Source: Clostridia bacterium (GTDB lineage: Bacteria > Bacillota > Clostridia > Oscillospirales > UBA644). Taken from it: a stretch of 64,000 nt of DNA. The stretch's first letter is position 1. Each line of letters begins with the position of its first letter. Shown piece by piece: positions 51,920 through 60,483 of the stretch. The position numbers and the translations under genes are program-made. The stretch lies in the NCBI GenBank assembly GCA_017621705.1, contig JAGASR010000014.1:1-64000 (forward strand), in the 5' to 3' direction. The notes below the pieces were generated by a model. It worked only from the letters and a program-made list of their open reading frames with translations. It ran no database searches and was not told the DNA's origin.

Positions 51920-53296
51920 TTATACCATTTCTTCCGGATGGAATACTTCATCGAATCTCTCAGCAGTAAGGAATCCGAGTTCAACACAAGCTTCTTTGAG
52001 CGAAATATTGTCTTTGAACGCTTTCTTTGCGGTCTTAGCTGCGTTTTCGTAACCAATATAGGGATTAAGAGCGGTTACGAGCATGAGGGAGTTGTGAAGG
52101 TTGTGGTGCATCTTTTCTTTGTTTGCAACGATACCTACAGCGCAGTTCTTGTTGAAAGAAAGGATAGCTTCAGCAAGAAGTCTTGCAGACTGAAGGAAGT
52201 TGTAAATACAAACGGGCATGAATACGTTAAGTTCAAAGTTGCCCTGAGATGCTGCGAGACCTACGGAAACATCGTTGCCGATTACCTGAACCGCAACCAT
52301 GGTTACAGCCTCGCACTGTGTGGGGTTAACTTTACCCGGCATGATAGACGAACCGGGTTCGTTTTCGGGAATGAAGATTTCACCGAGACCGTCACGAGGA
52401 CCGGATGCAAGCCAACGAACGTCGTTTGCAATCTTCATCATATCGCACGCAAGAGCCTTGATAGCGCCGTGAGCGAAAACAAGCTCGTCTTTGGAAGTGA
52501 GAGCGTGGAATTTGTTGATCGCGGTAACGAACGGTTTTCCGGTGATCTTTGCAACTTCGCTTGCAACGGTTTCAGCAAAGCCTTTGGGGGTGTTAAGACC
52601 CGTACCTACAGCAGTGCCGCCGAGAGCGAGTTCGTAAAGGGGTTCGATGGAACGTTTGATAAGTTCAACGTCTCTTTCAAGGCTGGATCTCCAACCGCTG
52701 ATCTCCTGGCTGAACTTGATGGGGGTAGCATCCTGAAGATGGGTTCTGCCGCTCTTTACGATGCCTTCGTTTTCAGCTTCGAGACGTTTGAAAGTTTCGA
52801 TAAGAGTCTGAGCCGCAGGAATAAGTTTGTCTTCGAGAATAAGAACTGCTGCAATGTGCATAGCAGTCGGGAAAGTATCGTTCGAAGACTGGCTCATATT
52901 GACGTCATCATTCGGATGGAGAAGTTTTTTGTCGAGGATCTGATTGCCTCTGTTTGCGATTACTTCGTTCGTGTTCATGTTGGACTGTGTGCCCGAACCT
53001 GTCTGCCATACAACGAGCGGAAAATGGTCGTTGAGAGCACCTGCCATAACTTCATCGCAGGCTTTGCAGATAGCGCCAAGTTTTTCTTCTGTCATTTTCT
53101 CGGGACGAAGCGCATTATTCGTTACAGCTGCAGCTTTCTTGAGGACGCCGAATGCGTGAATGATCTCCGAGGGCATTGTTTCGATGCCTACACCGATTTC
53201 AAAGTTTTCATGGCTTCTCTGGGTCTGTGCTGCCCAAAGACGGTCAGCAGGAACTTTTACTTCACCCATAGAGTCATGTTCAATACGGTATTCCAT
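51920..53296 (-). CDS. fumC: Class II fumarase (fumarate hydratase)
   Basis: A 458-residue cytoplasmic enzyme that dehydrates malate to fumarate without an Fe-S cluster. Signatures are SGTQSNMNTNEVIANRG, SSNDTFPTAMHIA, the catalytic His in GRTHLQDATPIKFSQE, and the mobile loop PGSSIMPGKVNPTQCEA. It is full length for FumC. In the operon it sits between malate dehydrogenase and the Hdr genes, so it works in the direction of fumarate for the reductase. The start follows AAAGGATC. Confidence 0.96.
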   Translation of the reverse strand: MEYRIEHDSMGEVKVPADRLWAAQTQRSHENFEIGVGIETMPSEIIHAFGVLKKAAAVTNNALRPEKMTEEKLGAICKACDEVMAGALNDHFPLVVWQTGSGTQSNMNTNEVIANRGNQILDKKLLHPNDDVNMSQSSNDTFPTAMHIAAVLILEDKLIPAAQTLIETFKRLEAENEGIVKSGRTHLQDATPIKFSQEISGWRSSLERDVELIKRSIEPLYELALGGTAVGTGLNTPKGFAETVASEVAKITGKPFVTAINKFHALTSKDELVFAHGAIKALACDMMKIANDVRWLASGPRDGLGEIFIPENEPGSSIMPGKVNPTQCEAVTMVAVQVIGNDVSVGLAASQGNFELNVFMPVCIYNFLQSARLLAEAILSFNKNCAVGIVANKEKMHHNLHNSLMLVTALNPYIGYENAAKTAKKAFKDNISLKEACVELGFLTAERFDEVFHPEEMV

Positions 53297-53347
53297 AATT
53301 CTGATTTCTGATCCTTTCGACTCAAATTTTATATTATTTTTTATAAA

Positions 53348-54289
53348 CTATATAGAAAGCGCGTTGATTACGCCCTTGAGACTTGCGGCACTTGCATGAA
53401 GATCTGCAACCTCTTTGTCGTTGAGGGGTAGGAATACTTTGCTGTTTGCACCCTTATTGCCTACAACGTTGAGAAGACTGAGACAAACGTCTTCGATTCC
53501 GTATTCACCGTGAGTCATCGTGGAGACTGTAAGTGTAGTGTCTATACCGCTGAGAAGACATTTGCAGATATGACATACGGACATAGAGATTGCATAGAAT
53601 GTCGCACCCTTACGTTCGATAACTCTTGCACCGGATTTGCGGACATATTCTTCAACGTCTTCTCTCTTGAGCTCCGGATAATGAGCACCGTTAATTATGG
53701 ATTTTGCATACGATTCAACGGGAACGTTGGAGATGTTTGCAATAGACCAGGGGATGAAAGAAGAGTCGCCGTGTTCGCCGAGAACATACGCATGAACATT
53801 ATGCTGGCTTACGGAATAGTATTCCGAAATTCTTGCACGGAGACGTGCTGTATCGAGAATAGTACCCGAACCGATGACTCTTGCTTCGGGAATACCCGAA
53901 TATTTGCAGAAAACATATGTGAGAATATCTACGGGGTTACTTACGAGGAGGTAAGTTGCATCGGGAGCATTTTTGACAAGGTCGGGAATTATCGATTTGA
54001 GAATATCAACGTTGGTCTGCGCGAGGTCAAGTCTTGACTGACCGGGTTTTCTTGCAATGCCTGAGGTTATGATTACGATATCCGAACCTTTGATATCGCT
54101 GTAATCACCTGCGTAAATGTTGCAGGGATTGCAGAAAGGAGTACCTTGTCTGATGTCGAGCGCTTCACCGATTGCCTTTTCGTCGTTGATGTCGAGCATG
54201 ACGATCTCGGAAGCGAGTCCGTTTATCGTAAGTGTGTAAGCGATCGTAGAGCCTACGTAGCCTGTTCCAATTATAGCGATCTTGTTCAT
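53348..54289 (-). CDS. mdh: Malate dehydrogenase of the LDH-like fold (would often be called L-lactate dehydrogenase)
   Basis: A 313-residue LDH/MDH-family enzyme: NAD site IAIIGTGYVGSTIAYT, catalytic pair Asp146 (DTARLRARI) and His173 (GEHGDSSFIPW), substrate Arg86. The specificity residue before KPG is Arg80 (SGIARKPGQSR). Lactate dehydrogenases have Gln there (NQKPG), and the Gln-to-Arg change is the classic switch to oxaloacetate/malate. With fumC and fumarate reductase downstream, malate dehydrogenase is favoured. It is the first gene of the operon, behind a long leader. The stop is TAG, and the frame then stays open for 17 codons into the fumC ATG. Confidence 0.85.
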   Translation of the reverse strand: MNKIAIIGTGYVGSTIAYTLTINGLASEIVMLDINDEKAIGEALDIRQGTPFCNPCNIYAGDYSDIKGSDIVIITSGIARKPGQSRLDLAQTNVDILKSIIPDLVKNAPDATYLLVSNPVDILTYVFCKYSGIPEARVIGSGTILDTARLRARISEYYSVSQHNVHAYVLGEHGDSSFIPWSIANISNVPVESYAKSIINGAHYPELKREDVEEYVRKSGARVIERKGATFYAISMSVCHICKCLLSGIDTTLTVSTMTHGEYGIEDVCLSLLNVVGNKGANSKVFLPLNDKEVADLHASAASLKGVINALSI

Positions 54290-54525
54290 AAAAGAAAACC
54301 TCTTTCCTTATATAAAATAAGCTAAAATGCTTTTTTAATGTGTTTTTATTTATGCATGATTTATCGATAAATTATATCGATAAATTTTACTGATACGCCG
54401 TGGAACTTTTTCGTCGTACGGCATATCGAAAAAAATGGTTATTTTTCTTGATTTTAGTGGCTTTTAAACCATTTTTCAACATGGGTCGCGATCATACCGT
54501 GCGACACCAAACTTTCTACCTTACA

Positions 54526-54554
54526 ATTATACCATAAACTTAGTTATTTTTCAA
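54526..54554 (-). promoter_or_regulatory. Inner promoter of the succinate/Flx-Hdr operon
   Basis: On the minus strand: TTGAAA, 17-bp spacer, TATAAT (ending at 54526); predicted leader of about 230 bases. Confidence 0.65.
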
Positions 54555-54647
54555 CTGTTTAAGACAAAATAAATTGATAAATTTTTGTGTTTATCGGTTG
54601 TTATTTTCTTTGCATGGAATATTTTTTTAATATATATTTGCAGTATA

Positions 54648-54676
54648 ATTATACAATCTCAAACAACCGTTGTCAA
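54648..54676 (-). promoter_or_regulatory. Outer consensus promoter of the succinate/Flx-Hdr operon
   Basis: On the minus strand: TTGACA, 17-bp spacer, TATAAT (54676 down to 54648), a perfect consensus. The predicted leader is about 350 bases. Confidence 0.75.
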
Positions 54677-54761
54677 GTGCAAATTTTCACCATATTTTCA
54701 ATATTCGACATACTTTTCGTGGGTGTTTAAATACACTATATTATATTTCCATTTAAATACC

Positions 54762-54796
54762 AAAAGACACAGCATATCTTCTCCGCTGTGTCTTTT
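54762..54796. terminator. Terminator downstream of thpR
   Basis: AAAAGACACAGC (54762-54773) pairs with GCTGTGTCTTTT (54785-54796). It lies about 90 bases after the thpR stop and isolates it from the operon promoters. Confidence 0.75.
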
Positions 54797-54886
54797 ATTG
54801 TATTGACTTTTTGATTTATTCGCTTAAAACCGAAATAATTTTCGTTTGAGATCTTTTGGAAAATTACTTCATCTTCAAAATTTTTT

Positions 54887-55387
54887 TTAAAGTTCTTTGC
54901 CGTAAACTTCCGTATATGTCAGTTTTCCGTTGATTCTGTCGGAACGCATAAGAGATATTTTGCAGACGGGCATGGAAACTTCTTTAACATTGAGCTTTAC
55001 CGGTTCATCCGAAACAACTTCTCTTGCTATCGTAATATGAGGTGAGAACGGTTTTTTATCGACAGGTATCCCGTTTTTATCGAGCATTTCGCGTAATTTA
55101 TTCGCAAGAGTAAAAAGCCTCTGTTCTTTTTTCAGTCCGACCCAATAAAGAGATCCGAAACGGCCGCTTCCCGAAAGGGTTATGTCAAATCCACCGTCAC
55201 AAGCTTCGTCAATTATTCTTTTTATGTCCGTTATCCTTTGAGATTCTCCTATAAATGCCAATGTGAGATGCAGATTTTCAATGCGTGTGAAATTGCCGCG
55301 CACGGTCTTTTCTTTAAGTTCAGATATCTGTCTTAAGAGTTCCTTTTTTATTTCCTCGGAAAACTTTATTGCAATAAACAGTCTCAT
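54887..55387 (-). CDS. thpR: RNA 2',3'-cyclic phosphodiesterase (2'-5' RNA ligase-like)
   Basis: A 166-residue 2H phosphoesterase. The two HxT/S-type motifs are HLTLAFIGE (about 43-51) and HITIAREV (about 121-128), both intact. The family opens 2',3'-cyclic phosphates on RNA ends. It is a monocistronic gene with a terminator downstream. Its biological role in bacteria is not settled. Confidence 0.92.
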   Translation of the reverse strand: MRLFIAIKFSEEIKKELLRQISELKEKTVRGNFTRIENLHLTLAFIGESQRITDIKRIIDEACDGGFDITLSGSGRFGSLYWVGLKKEQRLFTLANKLREMLDKNGIPVDKKPFSPHITIAREVVSDEPVKLNVKEVSMPVCKISLMRSDRINGKLTYTEVYGKEL

Positions 55388-55515
55388 TATTTACCCTTTC
55401 CCGATAATATTCCCCCGAATGGATTTTTTTCATTATAACGCAGATATCCGCATACTGTCAAGCTTTCAGTTCTGAAAAAAATGTCTTTTTCTATATGACA
55501 ATTTTGTGAACTGGC

Positions 55516-55544
55516 TTGAAAAAAACGTCGGATTATAATATAAT
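55516..55544 (+). promoter_or_regulatory. Promoter of the PurF-like gene
   Basis: TTGAAA (55516-55521), 17-bp spacer, TATAAT (55539-55544). Confidence 0.7.
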
Positions 55545-55612
55545 CTAATGTATATTATTTTTTTATTAAATGACTGTTATTTAAAATCTTATATTTTCCA
55601 CGGAGGAATTTT

Positions 55613-57013
55613 ATGGGTGGTTTTTTTGGCGTTGCATCGAAAAATGACTGCGTTTTTGACCTTTTTTTCGGTATAGACTATCATTCTCACCTCGGTACCA
55701 AAAAAGGCGGTATGGCTGTTCACGGAGAAAACGGTTTCGACCGCGCGATCCACAATATTTCAAACTCTCCTTTCAGAACGAAATTTGAGCAGGATGTCCT
55801 CGAAATGAAAGGAAATCTCGGCATCGGCTGTATTTCCGATACAGAACCCCAGCCCCTTATCGTTCGTTCTCATCTCGGCAATTATTCCATAACTACCGTC
55901 GGCAGAATAAACAATACCGACGAACTTGTCGAACAGCTTTTTAAAGACGGAACTCCTCATTTTCTCGAAATGAGCGGGGGAGATATAAACCCCACAGAGC
56001 TCGTTGCGTCTCTTATCAATATGAAAGATACTCTCGTCGAAGGCATACGTTATGCACAGGAAAAGATCGACGGTTCCATGTCCATGCTTATCATGACGCC
56101 CGATGCGATCTATGCCGCAAGAGACCTTCTCGGACGTACTCCCGTCGCAATAGGTGTTAAAAAAGATGCATTCTGTGCGGCGTTCGAAAGCTCTTCGTAT
56201 ATTAACCTCGGTTATGTTGACTATAAGGAACTCGGTCCTGCCGAGATCGTTAAATTTAAATACGATAAATGTGAGACCGTAAGCGAACCCCGTAAGAAAA
56301 TGAAAATGTGTACCTTTATGTGGGTATATTACGGATATCCTTCCTCTTGCTATGAGGGTTTGAACGTAGAAGAACTCCGTTACAGATGTGGTCGCTTTAT
56401 GGCTAAGCGAGATGATGTTGTTGCTGATACGGTTGCCGGTATTCCCGATTCCGGAACGCCTTGCGCTATCGGTTATTCTCAGGAATCCGGTATTAGCTTT
56501 ACACGTCCGTTTATCAAATATACTCCGACCTGGCCGCGTTCTTTTATGTCTCAGTATCAGCATCAGCGTGAAGTTGTTGCAAAAATGAAGCTTATTCCTC
56601 TTCAGGCTCTTATCGAAAACAAACGCCTCATGCTTGTTGACGACTCTATCGTTCGAGGCACTCAGATGAAGGATACAGCCGAATTTCTTTATGAACACGG
56701 TGCAAAAGAAGTCCACGTTCGAAGCTCCTGTCCGCCGATCATGTTTGGCTGTAAATATCTTAATTTTTCTCGCTCAACTTCCGATATGGATCTTATTGCG
56801 CGTCGAGTCCTTGCCTCTAAAGGCATTACCGATGTCAAAGAAATGGAACCGTACCTTGATCCGGAAACAGCGGAATATAACCGCATGGTCAACGATATCT
56901 CCGCAAAGCTCAGCTTTACTTCTCTTCGCTATAACCGTCTCGACGATATGCTCGCCGCAGTCGGCATCGATGAATGTGATCTTTGCACATATTGCTGGAA
57001 CGGTAAAGAATAA
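55613..57013 (+). CDS. Amidophosphoribosyltransferase-like protein lacking the N-terminal catalytic Cys
   Basis: A 466-residue PurF-like protein. The PRPP motif LMLVDDSIVRGTQM (about 339-352) and the C-terminal CDLCTYCW (Fe-S type cysteines) fit PurF. The N-terminus, however, reads MGGFFGVAS where active PurF has Met-Cys-Gly: the nucleophile Cys is Gly, and the usual LQHRGQE is replaced by YHSHLGTKKGG. Glutamine hydrolysis should therefore be absent. It might use free ammonia or have another PRPP-linked or regulatory role; similar second PurF-like copies occur in other Clostridia (recollection). The start follows CGGAGG. No purine genes adjoin. Confidence 0.85.
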   Translation: MGGFFGVASKNDCVFDLFFGIDYHSHLGTKKGGMAVHGENGFDRAIHNISNSPFRTKFEQDVLEMKGNLGIGCISDTEPQPLIVRSHLGNYSITTVGRINNTDELVEQLFKDGTPHFLEMSGGDINPTELVASLINMKDTLVEGIRYAQEKIDGSMSMLIMTPDAIYAARDLLGRTPVAIGVKKDAFCAAFESSSYINLGYVDYKELGPAEIVKFKYDKCETVSEPRKKMKMCTFMWVYYGYPSSCYEGLNVEELRYRCGRFMAKRDDVVADTVAGIPDSGTPCAIGYSQESGISFTRPFIKYTPTWPRSFMSQYQHQREVVAKMKLIPLQALIENKRLMLVDDSIVRGTQMKDTAEFLYEHGAKEVHVRSSCPPIMFGCKYLNFSRSTSDMDLIARRVLASKGITDVKEMEPYLDPETAEYNRMVNDISAKLSFTSLRYNRLDDMLAAVGIDECDLCTYCWNGKE

Positions 57014-57015
57014 AC

Positions 57016-57044
57016 TTGACATTTATCATTTTATGTGATATAAT
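57016..57044 (+). promoter_or_regulatory. Promoter of the DUF1508 gene
   Basis: TTGACA (57016-57021), 17-bp spacer, TATAAT (57039-57044), two bases after the previous stop codon. Confidence 0.85.
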
Positions 57045-57079
57045 TATAACAATAAAAAATAATTACGGAGGTAATACTC

Positions 57080-57451
57080 ATGGGAAAATTTGTAATCAAA
57101 GAAACCGCTACCGGCATTAAATTCGATCTTAAAGCAGGTAATGGTGAAGTTATTGCTACTTCTGAGGTTTATTCTTCCAAAGCAGCTTGTGAAAACGGTG
57201 TTGCAAGTGTAAAGAAAAATGCTGTTGCAGCAGGTGTTGAAGACCAGACCGTAGAAGGCTACGAAACCGTTAAACATCCTAAATTCGAAGTTTATCAGGA
57301 TAAAGCAGGCGAATATCGTTTCCGTCTCAAAGCTACCAACGGTGAGCCCATCGCAGCTTCCGAAGGTTATACTTCCAAAGCAGGATGTCTCAACGGCGTT
57401 GAAAGCGTTAAGAAAAATGCTCCCGAAGCTGAAATTGAATACGCTGAATAA
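57080..57451 (+). CDS. DUF1508 (YegP-like) two-repeat protein
   Basis: A 123-residue cytoplasmic protein built of two repeats of about 55 residues: GIKFDLKAGNGEVIATSEVY / SSKAACENGVASVKKNA and EYRFRLKATNGEPIAASEGY / TSKAGCLNGVESVKKNA. This is the YegP/DUF1508 fold, found as small abundant proteins of unknown function. A perfect consensus promoter, GGAGG and highly biased codons suggest high expression. It is monocistronic with a 15-bp terminator stem. Confidence 0.92.
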   Translation: MGKFVIKETATGIKFDLKAGNGEVIATSEVYSSKAACENGVASVKKNAVAAGVEDQTVEGYETVKHPKFEVYQDKAGEYRFRLKATNGEPIAASEGYTSKAGCLNGVESVKKNAPEAEIEYAE

Positions 57452-57472
57452 TTTGTGATCAGCCAAATAACG

Positions 57473-57506
57473 AAGAACACCGAAGACGAAAGTCTTCGGT
57501 GTTCTT
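57473..57506. terminator. Bidirectional terminator DUF1508 / P-type ATPase
   Basis: AAGAACACCGAAGAC (57473-57487) pairs with GTCTTCGGTGTTCTT (57492-57506) around GAAA, a 15-bp perfect stem. Confidence 0.92.
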
Positions 57507-57511
57507 TATTA

Positions 57512-60133
57512 TCAGTGATTTTTATGCTTGATAAGTCCTATTGCCTTTGCGATCTCCATAACGATCATCGGTACGAAAATAAGTCCGAGACCGACGAGAT
57601 AGAGGTAACCGGGAAGCATTATAAGACCGAATGCGTTGCCTATTACAGGGACGAACATAACAACAGCCATGAGAACGATCGATGCGAGGGCAGCAAGGTT
57701 GAGCGTTTTGTTTCCGAAAGGTCCGATCTTGAAGATAGATTTGTCGGAACGCATATTGAACGAATGAACAACCTGGGAAAGCGCAAGAACCATGAACGCG
57801 AGGGTTTGACCGCCTTTGATATCACCTGTAACGGTTTTACCAATATAGAAGCCGATAAGAGTGAGGGCTGCAAACATCATACCCTGAAGAACTATTCTTA
57901 TACCGAGACCGTTTGCGAAGATGCCTTCGTCTTTCGGTTTCGGTTTTCTTTCCATTATATCGGGTTCAACTGCCTCCATACCGAGCGCGATAGCGGGCAA
58001 TGAGTCTGTTACAAGGTTTATCCAGAGAAGCTGAACGGAGAGAAGCGGAGACTGTCTGAAAAGAAGCATTGAAACAAAAACCGTAAAGATTTCACCGATA
58101 TTTGTTCCGAGAAGGAAGCCGACAACTTTCTTGATATTTGCATAAATACCGCGGCCTTCGCGAACTGCTTCAACGATCGTTGCAAAGTTATCGTCGGTAA
58201 GGGTCATATCGGATGCGCCCTTCGCAACGTCAGTACCTGTAATACCCATAGCACAGCCGATATCTGCGGCTTTGAGTGCGGGAGCATCGTTTACACCGTC
58301 GCCGGTCATAGAAACGACCTGGCCTTTTTTCTGCCATGCTTTGACTATGCGGATCTTGTTTTCGGGAGATACACGTGCGTAAACGGAAATATCGGTAACC
58401 TGAGCATCGAGTTCTTCTTCTGTCATAGCGTCGAGCTCTGCGCCTGTAATAGCTCGGTCACCGTCTTCGAGAATGCCGAGTTCTTTTGCAATGGCGGAAG
58501 CTGTAACAACATGGTCACCGGTGATCATAACGGGCTTGATACCTGCTTTTCTGCAGACTTCAACAGCCTTCTTTGCTTCGGGTCTCGGCGGGTCGATCAT
58601 ACCGACAAGGCCCATAAACGTAAGTCCGTTTTCAAGCTCTTCGGATGTCGGATTTTCGGGAATGTTATCTATTTCTTTAAATGCTACCGCAAGGACACGG
58701 AGCGCCTCTTTACTCATGTTTTCGGTCATGACTTTTGCCGCTTCAAGATTACCTTTTACGCAGCGTGCAGCCATAATGTCAAACGCACCTTTGACGATAA
58801 CTATATTCTTACCGTCGATCTTATTGACAGTCGTCATAAGTTTACGGTCGGAGTCGAACGGAATTTCTGCAAGACGGGGATATTTGCCGTTGAGATCGTC
58901 TTTTGTCATGCCGTTTTTATATGCGGCAAAAACGATAGCGGTTTCAGTCGGGTCACCGATGTGCTTTTCTTCTCCGTTTTCGAAAACAACTGAGCCGTCA
59001 CAGCAAAGAGTACCGTAGGAAAGAAGCTTTCTTATAGCTTCGGAGTTTGAGTCGCTGATATTTTCGGTATCGCTGTTTCCGTCAAGATATGCTTTGACGA
59101 GTGTCATGCGGTTCTGGGTAAGAGTACCGGTCTTATCCGAGCAGATAATGGAAGCGCTGCCGAGTGTTTCGACTGCGGGAAGTCTGCGGATAAGTGCATT
59201 TCTCTTTGCCATTCTCTGAATACCGATGGAAAGAACGATCGTAACGATTGCGGGAAGACCTTCGGGAATTGCCGAAACTGCAAGGGAAACTGCGGTCATG
59301 AAGATTTCCATTATCGGAATACCGCTCAAAAGGCCGACAACAAATACGATCGCACATGCGACGAGGGCAACAATACCGAGATACTTACCGAGCTGCGCAA
59401 GCTTCTGCTGAAGCGGAGTTTGCGTGTCGGATTCGTTGTCAAGAAGGTTTGCGATCTTACCCATTTCGGTATTCATACCTGTTGCGGTAACGATTGCAAG
59501 AGCTGTACCGTAAGTTATGCTGCAACCCGAGAAGACCATATTGGTGCGGTCGCCGATCGGAGCTTTTTCATCAATTATAAGTTCTGCATCTTTTTCAGAC
59601 GGAACGGATTCGCCCGTAAGTGCCGATTCTTCGCTTTTAAGACTGACACTGTGGAGCAGTCTTGCGTCCGCAGGGACAAAGTCGCCTGCTTCGAGTTTTA
59701 TGATATCACCGGGAACGAGTTCGGCGGCATCGATGATTTTTTCTTCGCCGTCTCTTATAACTCTTGCATGAGGCGCTGACATATTTTTCAGCGCATCAAG
59801 AGCTTTTTCTGCCTTGCTTTCCTGAACCACACCCATTATAGCGTTTAAAACAACTATAAGAAGAATAAGTGCAGGTTCGAAAAGTTCGCCCCAGTTTTTT
59901 TCGTAACAAATAACGCCGAACGAAACGACTGCCGCGGCGATGAGTATAAGTATCATCACATCTTTGAACTGGTCAAAGAAACGCTGCATCATAGTCTTTT
60001 TCTTCTTTTCCGAAAGTTTGTTCGGACCGTACTGTTCTTTCAAAAGCGAAATCTGATCTTTGCTCAGACCCTTTTCCGCATTTGAATCAAAGCCTTTCAA
60101 TACATCCTGTTTTGAATTGCTGTGCGGTATCAA
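57512..60133 (-). CDS. Calcium-transporting P-type ATPase (P2 type)
   Basis: An 873-residue cation pump. The phosphorylation motif is [12 protein letters not shown] (about 330), the hinge [17 protein letters not shown] (about 600-616) and the actuator [23 protein letters not shown] in M4 and the M5/M6 residues ([22 protein letters not shown]) fit Ca2+-ATPases. It should export Ca2+ from the cytoplasm. The start is probably TTG at 60133, because GGAGG lies 9 bases ahead; an upstream in-frame ATG lies within the promoter at 60171-60199. It is a single gene. Confidence 0.92.
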   Translation of the reverse strand: MIPHSNSKQDVLKGFDSNAEKGLSKDQISLLKEQYGPNKLSEKKKKTMMQRFFDQFKDVMILILIAAAVVSFGVICYEKNWGELFEPALILLIVVLNAIMGVVQESKAEKALDALKNMSAPHARVIRDGEEKIIDAAELVPGDIIKLEAGDFVPADARLLHSVSLKSEESALTGESVPSEKDAELIIDEKAPIGDRTNMVFSGCSITYGTALAIVTATGMNTEMGKIANLLDNESDTQTPLQQKLAQLGKYLGIVALVACAIVFVVGLLSGIPIMEIFMTAVSLAVSAIPEGLPAIVTIVLSIGIQRMAKRNALIRRLPAVETLGSASIICSDKTGTLTQNRMTLVKAYLDGNSDTENISDSNSEAIRKLLSYGTLCCDGSVVFENGEEKHIGDPTETAIVFAAYKNGMTKDDLNGKYPRLAEIPFDSDRKLMTTVNKIDGKNIVIVKGAFDIMAARCVKGNLEAAKVMTENMSKEALRVLAVAFKEIDNIPENPTSEELENGLTFMGLVGMIDPPRPEAKKAVEVCRKAGIKPVMITGDHVVTASAIAKELGILEDGDRAITGAELDAMTEEELDAQVTDISVYARVSPENKIRIVKAWQKKGQVVSMTGDGVNDAPALKAADIGCAMGITGTDVAKGASDMTLTDDNFATIVEAVREGRGIYANIKKVVGFLLGTNIGEIFTVFVSMLLFRQSPLLSVQLLWINLVTDSLPAIALGMEAVEPDIMERKPKPKDEGIFANGLGIRIVLQGMMFAALTLIGFYIGKTVTGDIKGGQTLAFMVLALSQVVHSFNMRSDKSIFKIGPFGNKTLNLAALASIVLMAVVMFVPVIGNAFGLIMLPGYLYLVGLGLIFVPMIVMEIAKAIGLIKHKNH

Positions 60134-60170
60134 TTTCTGATTCCTCCAAATAAAAATACTTATCCTTACA

Positions 60171-60199
60171 ATATTAGCAAATTTTTCCGTCCTTGTCAA
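60171..60199 (-). promoter_or_regulatory. P-type ATPase promoter
   Basis: On the minus strand: TTGACA, 17-bp spacer, TATAAT-like TAATAT ending at 60171. The gene-free stretch 60134-60483 also holds a TAACGTTT direct repeat (near 60378-60402), a short GTAAC/GTTAC pair (60437-60453) and CATATATTG (60426-60434), a weak match to a sigma-K -10 element ahead of dpaA. Confidence 0.6.
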
Positions 60200-60483
60200 T
60201 CATTGCACAGAAAATACCTTAACTTTTAATTCTCACGTCACAAACGTTCTACAATTTGCCACAATTACTTGTTTTTCTTAATTCCCAATATTTTTTATAT
60301 TTGTTTTTAGGTATAAATGTCAAAAAAATTACTGCTTTATGTAAGAGCACAGGTCTCTTTAAATATTATTCCTTGTTAACGTTTTTTTATTAACGTTTAT
60401 TCTCTGTCATTTTACCGAAAAGAGTCATATATTGTAGTAACCCAATATGTTACCTTACTCTTATTTAAGGAGATCAAAAATAT

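Larger units (their letters stand above)
54290..54676 (-). promoter_or_regulatory. Long leader of the succinate/Flx-Hdr operon with hairpins and repeats
   Basis: There is no gene in 54290-54886. The minus-strand leader from the promoters below to the mdh ATG is about 230 or 350 bases. It contains a GTCGC/GCGAC stem near 54485-54505, a terminator-like hairpin AAAAATGGTT (54431-54440) / AACCATTTTT (54467-54476) ending in U7 in the RNA, and overlapping TTTATCGATAAA and ATATCGATAAAT repeats (54360-54385). A related GATAAA/TTTATC pair lies near 54572-54596. No known riboswitch class is recognised. Confidence 0.5.

Noticed and set aside
51938..53311. Open frame of 457 codons antisense to fumC
   Set aside because: Shadow of a strongly biased gene; no recognisable domain.
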